Of a stretch of DNA of 64,000 nucleotides, positions 49,732 through 57,241 are shown piece after piece. The notes beneath the pieces were generated by a model. That model did no database searches, was not told the origin of the DNA, and worked only from the letters and a program-made list of their open reading frames with translations. The stretch comes from Candidatus Edwardsbacteria bacterium RifOxyA12_full_54_48 (lineage in GTDB: Bacteria > Edwardsbacteria > AC1 > EtOH8): positions 1 through 64,000 of the forward strand of contig MFFN01000002.1 of assembly GCA_001777915.1 (NCBI GenBank), in the 5' to 3' direction. A program made the translations under genes and the position numbers. Each line of letters opens with the position of its first letter. The first letter of the stretch is position 1.

Positions 49732-50818
49732 GGAATTGCTCTGGTGGCTGCGACTGCAGTCGGTCAAGGGAGTCGGCTCCATCAAGTTCAATGAACTGAT
49801 CAGGGTCTTGGGCCATCCCCGAAAGGTGTTTGCTTCCGACGATTCAGCGCTGTCCCAGGTTCCCAAGATAGATGCCAGGGTCATACAGGAGATCCGAAGC
49901 TTTAAATTCGTGCCGGGCTATGCCGAGGAGCAGTTGGAGAAGGCCGATAAGCTGAGGGCCGACATCCTGACCATGGACGATCCGGAATATCCGGACAATC
50001 TTAAAAATTTCACCGATGCCCCGCCAATTCTGTTCGTCCGGGGCTCCCTGAAAAGCTCCGACCAGAGGGCGGTGGCCATAGTCGGCTCCCGCAATGCCAC
50101 CACCTACGGCAAGAACACCTCCTCGGGGATGGCCCGGGAACTGGCTTCGTTGGGGATCACGGTGGTCAGCGGAATGGCCCGGGGCATCGATTCTGCAGCC
50201 CACCAGGGAGCGCTGGCCGCCGGAGGCCGGACCATTGCCGTGCTGGGCTGCGGGGTGGACATCGCATACCCGGCCGAAAACAGAAAGCTCCGGGATTCCA
50301 TCATGGAGAGCGGGGCGGTGCTCTCGGAATACCCCATCGGCGAAAAACCGCTGCCGGCCCATTTTCCCAACCGCAACCGGATCATCACCGGGCTCTCGCT
50401 GGGGGTGCTGGCGGTGGAGGCCCGGGAGGACAGCGGGGTGTTCTCCACCGTCCGGTGGGCGGCCGAACAGGGCCGGGAGGTCTTTGCGGTGCCCGGCCCC
50501 ATAACCTCGGCCACCAGCCTGGGGCCCAACCAGCTGATCAAGCAGGGGGCCAAGATGGTCCTCAACATAAGCGACATCCTGGAGGAGTTGAATCTATCGG
50601 GTCCCGATAAAATGCCGCCCAAAGAAACTCGTCCTGAAATAGAACTGGAGGGCGATGAGGGTTCGGTGTTCGCCAGCCTGGCCGATGATCCCCGGCATAT
50701 AGATGTCATAGCCCGAACGGCAGAGCGCAGTTCCTCGGACACTCTGAGAATACTTTTTACCCTGGAGATGAAGGGTTTGATACGGCAGCTGCCGGGAAAG
50801 ATGTTCGCCAGGATATGA
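49718..50818 (+). CDS. dprA: DNA processing protein DprA
   Basis: DprA loads RecA on incoming single-stranded DNA during natural transformation. The 366-residue protein has a SAM-like N-terminal segment (about 1-70), then the Rossmann fold: AIVGSRNATTYGKNTSSGMA, VVSGMARGIDSAAHQGAL (about 155), TIAVLGCGVDIAYPAEN, SEYPIGEKPLPAHFPNRNRI, and a C-terminal winged-helix (about 305-366). Whether this organism takes up DNA is not shown by the sequence, since no com gene is near; many bacteria keep dprA for other reasons. Confidence 0.95.
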   Translation: MKTHEELLWWLRLQSVKGVGSIKFNELIRVLGHPRKVFASDDSALSQVPKIDARVIQEIRSFKFVPGYAEEQLEKADKLRADILTMDDPEYPDNLKNFTDAPPILFVRGSLKSSDQRAVAIVGSRNATTYGKNTSSGMARELASLGITVVSGMARGIDSAAHQGALAAGGRTIAVLGCGVDIAYPAENRKLRDSIMESGAVLSEYPIGEKPLPAHFPNRNRIITGLSLGVLAVEAREDSGVFSTVRWAAEQGREVFAVPGPITSATSLGPNQLIKQGAKMVLNISDILEELNLSGPDKMPPKETRPEIELEGDEGSVFASLADDPRHIDVIARTAERSSSDTLRILFTLEMKGLIRQLPGKMFARI

Positions 50819-50840
50819 TGCCATTTTCAGATCATTGATC

Positions 50841-51056
50841 ATGAAGATCAATTTAATGAAACTGCCAGCAATCTACGGCATGGCCGGGGCCTTGGCCGGA
50901 TATTTTTTGCTGCATCCGGCCTCGATGTTCATCCACAGCATCGGGGTGGCGGTATTTCCCGAGGATGGCCGATCGGTGGACGAAATGGTCGGCAAGGCCG
51001 GCGCCGCTTTGTATATCGCCAAGGATCTGGGGCGGAACCGGGTTGTTTCCGGATGA
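50841..51056 (+). pseudogene. Remnant of a membrane GGDEF protein (internally deleted)
   Basis: The 71-residue open frame joins an N-terminal hydrophobic segment (PAIYGMAGALAGYFLLHPAS) to the last part of a GGDEF domain (SIGVAVFPEDGRSVDEMVGK, then ALYIAKDLGRNRVV). The GGDEF active-site loop and everything between is gone. The N-terminal LHP segment resembles the start of membrane-bound GGDEF/sensor proteins as I remember them. The gene is a probable in-frame internal deletion, with the start and stop kept. It could still be translated as a small membrane peptide. ATG 50841 has no clear ribosome site. Confidence 0.7.
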
Positions 51057-51077
51057 TCAACTCATAAAGGAAGGGAT

Positions 51078-52190
51078 ATGACGAAGGTTTCATTGGTAAA
51101 ATGCAGTTCCTACCAACCCCACGAAGTCAGGGTCGCCGTAAAGCGCTCGCTGGATCTTCTGGGGGGCATCTCCGCTTTCGTGAAGCCCGGACAAAAAGTG
51201 CTGTTAAAGCCCAATCTGCTTTCTTATCACCATCCCGACAAGGCCGTCACCACCCATCCGGCGTTTCTGGAGGCAGTGCTGGAACTGGTCAAATCGGCCG
51301 GCGGAGTCCCGGTGGTGGGCGACAGCCCCATCGGTTCGGCCCGGCATATAGAGGAGTACTGGAAAGTGACCGGATTCCAGGAGGTCTGCCGGCGGCAGGG
51401 GGCGGAGCTGGTGGCTTTTGAAAAATCCGGGGTCTATAAGAAAAACCTTAACGGCCGGAATTACCATATCGCCAGGCCGGTGCTGGATGCCGAGGTGATG
51501 ATCAATCTTCCCAAGCTCAAATCCCACAGCCTGACCCTGCTGACCTGCGCCGTCAAGAACATGTATGGCGCGGTGCCCGGACTGAAAAAGTCGATGTATC
51601 ACCGGGAGGCGCCCCTGCCCATGGAATTTTCAAAATTACTGCTGGATATATACACCCTGGCCAGGCCGCAGCTGAACATAATCGATGCGGTCATCGGCAT
51701 GGACGGCAACGGGCCCTCGGCCGGCGATCCCAAGCCTATCGGAATGATCATGGCCGGGGCGGATGGCGTGGCCATAGACTGTCTGGCGGCCCATCTGATG
51801 GGAATGGATCCCCTGAAGGTGCCGACCAATCTTTTAGCCCGGAAAATAAATCTGGGCGAGACCCAGCTTGAGAACATCGAAAGGCTGGGCGATGCGATCG
51901 AGGTGAGAAACGATTTCCAATGGCCGTCCACCTGGGCCTACTCCCTGATCCCGTCTTTTTTGGCCCGACATATGGCCAAACTTTTCTGGATACGGCCGGC
52001 CATCGATCCCGCCAAATGCGTCAACTGCGGGGCCTGCGTAGAAAGCTGTCCCACCAGCGCCATCTCCTCCGGGGAACCGACCCCGGTTTTCAATTACAAG
52101 CTCTGCATCAATTGCCTGTGCTGTCAGGAGATCTGCCCCCAGCAGGCGGTCCATCCCCGGCGAAGCCTGATAGCGAAGATGGTCCGATGA
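51078..52190 (+). CDS. DUF362 protein with two 4Fe-4S clusters
   Basis: A 370-residue protein. The DUF362 domain (about 1-300) has KVLLKPNLL, THPAFLEAVLELVKSAGG, DSPIG and NLPKLKSHSLTLLTCAVKNM. The C-terminal ferredoxin domain has two 4Fe-4S motifs: CVNCGACVESCP (about 315-326) and CINCLCCQEICP (about 345-356). Such proteins are thought to take part in iron-sulphur redox reactions; the substrate is unknown. AAGGAAGG lies 6 bases before the ATG. The stop overlaps the LpxL-like start (ATGA). Confidence 0.92.
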   Translation: MTKVSLVKCSSYQPHEVRVAVKRSLDLLGGISAFVKPGQKVLLKPNLLSYHHPDKAVTTHPAFLEAVLELVKSAGGVPVVGDSPIGSARHIEEYWKVTGFQEVCRRQGAELVAFEKSGVYKKNLNGRNYHIARPVLDAEVMINLPKLKSHSLTLLTCAVKNMYGAVPGLKKSMYHREAPLPMEFSKLLLDIYTLARPQLNIIDAVIGMDGNGPSAGDPKPIGMIMAGADGVAIDCLAAHLMGMDPLKVPTNLLARKINLGETQLENIERLGDAIEVRNDFQWPSTWAYSLIPSFLARHMAKLFWIRPAIDPAKCVNCGACVESCPTSAISSGEPTPVFNYKLCINCLCCQEICPQQAVHPRRSLIAKMVR

Positions 52191-53080
52191 GCACCATCAG
52201 ACCCAAACACCGGCTGGAATATGCTTGGCTGGCATCATTGGGTTGGATGGCCCGGGTCCTGCCCGAAAAGACCGCGGCAGCGGCCGGCGCCCGATTGGGC
52301 GGGCTGGCCTTTGATGTTTTCCGGATCCGACGGAAAGTGGCGCTGGATAACCTGGCCCAGGCCTTTCCCGAAAAAAAAACCGGCGAGATCAAGGATATCG
52401 CCCGGAGCCTGTATCGCAATCTGGGAAAGAACCTGCTGGAATTCTTAAGGTTTCCCAAACTGACCGGCGGGGACATAAAAAACAAAGTAAAATTAATCGG
52501 GCAGGAGCATTTAGACCGGGCGATCAAAAGCGGCCAAGGGGCCTTGCTGATCAGCAGTCATTTCGGCAACTGGGAGCTTTATTCTGCATCCATCGCAGCC
52601 TACGGATACCCCCTCTCGGTGGTGGTGTATGAGCAACACAATCCCCTGGCCGACCGGATGATGAACCAACTCCGCCGGGCCAAGAATATCGAGGTGATCT
52701 TCAAACCGGACGCCCCCCGGGCCATACTGAAGGCCCTGGCCCGGAACCGTTTTGTGGCCATACTGATCGACCAGGATGCCGGGCCGGACGGGGTGTTCGT
52801 GGACTTTATGGGGCGACCGGCCTCCACCGCCAAGGGCCCGGCGGTTTTCGCCATCCGGACCGGAGCCCCGCTGCTGACCGGGGTGATCGTCCGGCAGGGT
52901 GATGGCGGGCATGTCGGCTATATCGAGCCCGCGGTCTACGCCGAGCCGGCAAAAGACAGGGAACAGGAGACGCTCAGGCTGACCGCCTGGGTCACTGCGG
53001 TCATGGAAAAGTATGTCCGGAAATATCCCGACCACTGGTACTGGGTGCACCGCCGTTGGAAAACGAAACCCCTAAAATAA
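52187..53080 (+). CDS. LpxL/HtrB-like lysophospholipid acyltransferase
   Basis: A 297-residue membrane-associated LPLAT enzyme of the LpxL/LpxM family, which add secondary acyl chains to lipid A. The active site is the SSHFGNWELY motif (about 122-131) with catalytic His and Glu in the H-x4-E spacing. Further conserved parts are VVVYEQHNPLADRMMNQLR, FVAILIDQDAG and KGPAVFAIRTGAPLLTG. It gives good evidence that the cell makes lipid A or a similar glycolipid. ATG 52187 overlaps the DUF362 gene stop by 4 bases; the longer frame to 51920 is not supported. Confidence 0.9.
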   Translation: MSTIRPKHRLEYAWLASLGWMARVLPEKTAAAAGARLGGLAFDVFRIRRKVALDNLAQAFPEKKTGEIKDIARSLYRNLGKNLLEFLRFPKLTGGDIKNKVKLIGQEHLDRAIKSGQGALLISSHFGNWELYSASIAAYGYPLSVVVYEQHNPLADRMMNQLRRAKNIEVIFKPDAPRAILKALARNRFVAILIDQDAGPDGVFVDFMGRPASTAKGPAVFAIRTGAPLLTGVIVRQGDGGHVGYIEPAVYAEPAKDREQETLRLTAWVTAVMEKYVRKYPDHWYWVHRRWKTKPLK

Positions 53081-53086
53081 AAATAT

Positions 53087-54154
53087 ATGGATAAAATAAA
53101 TTTATTACATTTGGTTCAGCAAACTATAGAAGAAATGGACCAGCCGGGTTATAGTTTGACTTCTGTTGTGAGAAAAGCTGTTCGCATTTCTTCCATGCAA
53201 AAGGATTATTTTAATCAATGGTGGTTAGAAAATGAATTGGTCCCCTATGGAGATAATGATGCAAAAGAAAGAATTAAGATTAGAATTGCTAAATATATTA
53301 GTAAAGATAAAATTGCAGACTATCAAAAGCAAACAGCTTATATGTATCAAAAAAGCAGAAAACAAGTGAGGATTAAAAACAATGAAATGGTGGATACGGG
53401 TAGTTACAATGCAATGAGTGTTAAAGAAATCGAACAAGCGATTGTTTTAATAGATAATTATATTACGAGTTTAATACAACAAATAAATAATGTGGATGAT
53501 TATTCTCATATAAAAAAATCAAAGCAGAGCGAATTAATAAGTCAGGGTAAAAACATTTTACTAAATGAACAGATAAAAGAACAACGGGAATTGTTGCAAG
53601 ATTATAAAAGAATATTGGACCGTATAGAACATAGGGTATTTAGTTATTTAAGCAATAAAGAAAAACAATTATTTTTAAAGGAGTATAACACTAATGTTTT
53701 TGATAAATATCAACAACAAGTAGATACTAGACTAATTTCTATAGCCCCTGATGCTATGGAACAGTTACGGGAATCATATAAAAGAGTTGATGAAAATAAT
53801 GCTGAAGCATGGAGTCAAGCGGCTGTATCTTGTCGCAGGGTGTTAAAAACATTAGCTGATATAGTATACCCATCCGTAGTGGGCAAAATAAAATGTAATG
53901 ATGGAAACGAACGAGTATTGGATGATGCAAATTTTAAAAATAGATTGTGGGAATATGTCTCTCAAAAAATAAGCGGGACAAAAACTGGTGAGTTATTATT
54001 GGTGCAGCTTAATGATTTGGGAAATAGAATTGATAGATTATATGATTTATCGTCAAAAGGCACTCATGATAAAATTAATAAGAATGAAATATACCAATGC
54101 ATAATACAAACATATTTAACAGTTGGTGATATTTTATTTTTATATGATAAATAA
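53087..54154 (+). CDS. AT-rich gene for an AbiTii-like protein
   Basis: A 355-residue protein with much lower GC than its neighbours. The first 50 residues (LVQQTIEEMDQPGYSLTSVV, RKAVRISSMQKDYFNQWW, LENELVPYG) follow the AbiTii pattern (Q......D...S.SSLLRK...L......W...EL.GY). A coiled-coil middle (about 140-220) precedes a C-terminal domain with AWSQAAVSCRRVLKTLADIVYP and a HEPN-like helix set near 320-355. AbiTii is known as an abortive-infection protein of phage defence. No partner gene or mobile element flanks it. It sits 7 bases after the LpxL-like gene. Function is inference. Confidence 0.65.
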   Translation: MDKINLLHLVQQTIEEMDQPGYSLTSVVRKAVRISSMQKDYFNQWWLENELVPYGDNDAKERIKIRIAKYISKDKIADYQKQTAYMYQKSRKQVRIKNNEMVDTGSYNAMSVKEIEQAIVLIDNYITSLIQQINNVDDYSHIKKSKQSELISQGKNILLNEQIKEQRELLQDYKRILDRIEHRVFSYLSNKEKQLFLKEYNTNVFDKYQQQVDTRLISIAPDAMEQLRESYKRVDENNAEAWSQAAVSCRRVLKTLADIVYPSVVGKIKCNDGNERVLDDANFKNRLWEYVSQKISGTKTGELLLVQLNDLGNRIDRLYDLSSKGTHDKINKNEIYQCIIQTYLTVGDILFLYDK

Positions 54155-54173
54155 TTTCGTAAGGTGATAATTC

Positions 54174-54362
54174 ATGAGATTTATAATTATTTTATTTGCA
54201 TTTATGATATTGGCCGGCTGTGCCAAGAAGACCGAGAGCAATTCCGGAGACAACATGCCGATAGACACTTATCGCCAGGGTATAGACCGGGCCCAGGAGG
54301 TTAAACAGAAATCCGATGAGCGGGCTAAAAATCTTGATTCCATTTCTCAAGGAGATCAATGA
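54174..54362 (+). CDS. Small lipoprotein
   Basis: A 62-residue lipoprotein: signal peptide MRFIIILFAFMILAGC with the lipobox LAGC (Cys at 16), then a short hydrophilic region rich in Lys, Glu, Asn and Asp. No domain is recognised. AAGGTG lies 9 bases before the ATG. It is between the AbiTii-like gene and mutL, and the base composition is intermediate. Function unknown. Confidence 0.75.
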   Translation: MRFIIILFAFMILAGCAKKTESNSGDNMPIDTYRQGIDRAQEVKQKSDERAKNLDSISQGDQ

Positions 54363-54387
54363 TAATCATCTTGATGCTTAAAATATC

Positions 54388-56118
54388 ATGCCCATAAAAG
54401 TATTGCCCATAGACATAATCAACAAGATCGCCGCCGGGGAGGTGGTGGAACGCCCGGCATCGGTGGTCAAGGAGCTGGTGGAGAACAGCCTGGATGCCGG
54501 AGCCTCGGCCATAGAAGTGGAGATAAAGCAGGGGGGCCTGCAGCTTATTCGGGTCTCCGATGACGGCAGCGGGATGGACCCCGCCGAGATGCGTTTGAGC
54601 CTGGAGCGCCATGCCACCAGCAAGATCACCGGCTATGACGATCTGTTGTCCATCGCCAGCTACGGATTCCGGGGCGAGGCCCTGCCCAGCATAGCCTCGG
54701 TCTCCCGGCTGACCATGTCATCCCGCCCGGAAGGGGGCTCCTCGTCCTGGGTGATAGAATGCGACGGCGGAGGCATTGTCAATCAAAAGGCCAGCGCCGC
54801 AAACCAGGGCACCACCATTACCGTGGAGGAGTTGTTTGCCAAGGTCCCGGCCCGGAGAAAATTCCTCAAAGCCGAGGTGACCGAGGCCCGCAAGGTGGCC
54901 GATGAGGTGGTCAGCCAGGCCCTGGCCAATCCGAAAGTGTCGTTTCGGCTGGTGATAGACGGAAAACAGAGCTTTGATTACCCGGGGGGAAATTTGGAGC
55001 AGCGGCTGGAGGATGTTTTGACCGCCGAGGTTTTTCGCAGCATGCTGCCGGTGGATTTCGGACAAAGGCCCCTGGCCGTCAAAGGGTTTGCCTTGAGCCC
55101 CGACAAGCTGCTGGCCCGGCGCCGGGACCAGTACCTGTTCGTGAACGGCCGGCGGATATCCGATCGGCTGGCGGGTTCGGCCATCTACCGGGGCTACGGC
55201 CCCAGCCTGCTGGGCAGGCACCCGTCCTATGTGATCTTTCTGGAGATATCGCCCCGGCAGGTGGATATCAACGTCCATCCGGCCAAGCGCGAGGTGCGGT
55301 TCCGGGATGACGGACTGGTGTTCAACACCGTCCGTTCCGCCATTCACCGGGCTATGTTCCAGGAGCAGGGCGGACCGGATAGTTTATCGCCCGGCAGTTT
55401 CGGCGGCTTCTTTGGATCAAGCAGCCAACAGTATGCCGGCAAAGAGGCTCTGAGCCTGGAGGATAAAAAAGCCGTATACCAATTGTACGGTTCGGAGGAG
55501 CCGCAGGCGGTGGGCGATCTGTTCGGCGTGGCCGAGCCCCGTTCCGGGAACCTTTCTCTGGTCAGCTACTGGCAGGCCCATAACCGGTATATCTTTGCCG
55601 GGATCAAGAACGGCATCATCATGGTGGACCAGCATGCCGCCCATGAGAGGGTGCTGTTCGAGGAACTATTGAAATCCCGGGAGAAAAGGCTCTCCCAGCA
55701 GCTTCTCTTCCCGGTTTCGGTGGAATTGAATCCCTCGCAGAAGATAGCCTTTGAGCAATTTCAGGACATCTTCGCTTCATTCGGTTTTGACATCAAACAG
55801 TTCAGCGGAAACACCGTCGTCATCGAGGGCCTGCCGGCCGCGGCCGGCGACCGGGTGGAGGGAGGGGAGCTGATCAGGAACATTCTGTCCGACCTCTGCC
55901 AGAACCCGGCCGCCACGTTGGAGCCGGCCGAGAAGCTGGCCATGTCCTTTGCCTGCCATGCGGCCGTCAAGGCCGGCCAGCCGCTTTCCCAGGAGGAGAT
56001 GAACCGGCTGATAGACCGGCTGTTCGCCACCAGTTCTCCCTACCTGGACCCGCACGGCCGTCCGGCGGTGATCCGCCTTACCCTGGACGACCTGGAGCGG
56101 AGATTCGGCCGGATATGA
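54388..56118 (+). CDS. mutL: DNA mismatch repair protein MutL
   Basis: MutL couples mismatch recognition by MutS to repair. The 576-residue protein has the GHKL ATPase motifs ENSLDAGAS (about 31-39), DDGSGM, GFRGEALPSIASVS and GTTITVEELF. The C-terminal endonuclease motif DQHAAHE (D414, then R-VLF-E) is present, and ACHAAVKAG as well; CPHGRP is DPHGRP here. The DQHA motif indicates a MutL with latent nicking activity, as found where MutH is missing. There is no MutS in the window. miaA overlaps the stop (ATGA). No ribosome site is evident at the ATG. Confidence 0.95.
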   Translation: MPIKVLPIDIINKIAAGEVVERPASVVKELVENSLDAGASAIEVEIKQGGLQLIRVSDDGSGMDPAEMRLSLERHATSKITGYDDLLSIASYGFRGEALPSIASVSRLTMSSRPEGGSSSWVIECDGGGIVNQKASAANQGTTITVEELFAKVPARRKFLKAEVTEARKVADEVVSQALANPKVSFRLVIDGKQSFDYPGGNLEQRLEDVLTAEVFRSMLPVDFGQRPLAVKGFALSPDKLLARRRDQYLFVNGRRISDRLAGSAIYRGYGPSLLGRHPSYVIFLEISPRQVDINVHPAKREVRFRDDGLVFNTVRSAIHRAMFQEQGGPDSLSPGSFGGFFGSSSQQYAGKEALSLEDKKAVYQLYGSEEPQAVGDLFGVAEPRSGNLSLVSYWQAHNRYIFAGIKNGIIMVDQHAAHERVLFEELLKSREKRLSQQLLFPVSVELNPSQKIAFEQFQDIFASFGFDIKQFSGNTVVIEGLPAAAGDRVEGGELIRNILSDLCQNPAATLEPAEKLAMSFACHAAVKAGQPLSQEEMNRLIDRLFATSSPYLDPHGRPAVIRLTLDDLERRFGRI

Positions 56119-57023
56119 ATCCGGTGATGGTCATCGCCGGGCCGACCGCCGTGGGGAAAACCCCAGTGGCGTTGGATCTGGCTGAAAAAATCGGTGCCGA
56201 GATAATCTCGGCTGACTCCCGGCAGGTATACAAGTATCTTGATATCGGCACCGCCAAGCCATCCAGGTCCGAAAGGCAAAAGATCAAGCATCACCTGCTG
56301 GATTTTCTGGAGCCGGATGAGATCTACAGCGCCGCCCGTTTTGCGGCCGATGCCCGGGCGGTAATGGACCGGCTGGATGAGCAGGGCAAAAGGTACATCA
56401 TTGCCGGCGGCTCGGGGCTTTACCTGAAGGCCCTTATCGAGGGCCTGTCGCAGATCCCCGGGGCCGATGAGAATATCCGGCGGGAGTTGGATTCGCTGCT
56501 GGCGGCCAAAGGCAAGGGAGCATTATATGAGATGCTTAAAGAACTTGATCCAGAATCAGCTCAAAAAATAAAACCCCACGATGCCGTCCGGACGATCCGG
56601 GCCATCGAGGTATTCAGGCTCTCCGGCATAAAAATGTCGCAGTGGCAGAGGAAGGAGCGGATCAGGGATAAGCGGCACTATCGGCTGGTGGTGCTCAACC
56701 GGGAGCGCGATCCGCTCTACCGCCTGATAGAGATCAGGGTGGACCGGATGGTTGCACAGGGATTGTTCGAGGAAACAGCCAGGGTGCTCAGGATGGGATA
56801 TCCTCCGGATAGCAACTCGCTTAATACGGTGGGATATAAGGAAGCCATAGCTTTTATCAACGGGGCAACGGACCGCAATACTGCGGCCGGCCTTATCAAG
56901 CAGAATACCAGGCGCTATGCCAAGCGTCAGCTGACCTGGTTCCGCGGCATGCCCCAGGCGGAATGGCTGGAGGTCGATAAAAGCGGAGGCCTGGAGAAGA
57001 TCGCCCAAGAACTGAATCGGTAA
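56115..57023 (+). CDS. miaA: tRNA dimethylallyltransferase
   Basis: MiaA adds the dimethylallyl group to A37 of tRNAs reading UNN codons. The 302-residue protein has the P-loop GPTAVGKT (about 8-15), the DSRQVYKYLDIGTAKPS segment (about 33-49), and YIIAGGSGLYLKALIEGL (about 94-111). It ends with NTRRYAKRQLTWFRG (about 256-270), a typical MiaA feature. ATG overlaps the mutL stop, the common mutL-miaA order. Canonical length. Confidence 0.96.
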   Translation: MNPVMVIAGPTAVGKTPVALDLAEKIGAEIISADSRQVYKYLDIGTAKPSRSERQKIKHHLLDFLEPDEIYSAARFAADARAVMDRLDEQGKRYIIAGGSGLYLKALIEGLSQIPGADENIRRELDSLLAAKGKGALYEMLKELDPESAQKIKPHDAVRTIRAIEVFRLSGIKMSQWQRKERIRDKRHYRLVVLNRERDPLYRLIEIRVDRMVAQGLFEETARVLRMGYPPDSNSLNTVGYKEAIAFINGATDRNTAAGLIKQNTRRYAKRQLTWFRGMPQAEWLEVDKSGGLEKIAQELNR

Positions 57024-57040
57024 GATTCCTCTGCAATACT

Positions 57041-57193
57041 AACCACTGAATCACGGAGATTTTTTTAAACACGGAATAATATCAAATAAATCTTCATTTT
57101 CTTAGTAATGCACTTCCTGAAATTCAGAGTTTCCGTGCCTGCCCGCTGTAGCGCGGAGTTTACACCGATGAAAGAGGTGGCGCGCAAGCGTGG
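57041..57193. repeat. Composite phrase repeat between miaA and the propeller gene
   Basis: ACCACTGAATCACGGAGAT, then an AT-rich spacer, then a unit starting CGTGCCTGCCCGCTGTAGCG and ending GGCGCGCAAGCGTGG. The ends match the element at 4309-4352, but the centre here is longer by about 20 bases. Confidence 0.65.
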
Positions 57194-57241
57194 TAAAAGG
57201 TACTTTTAAAGAAGTCACAATAAATATTCAAGAAAGCCGGA

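Noticed and set aside
51920-52186. Extension of the LpxL-like frame upstream to an ATG-like start at 51920
   Set aside because: It would lie inside the DUF362 gene in another frame, and the natural ATGA overlap at 52187 gives a standard-length enzyme.
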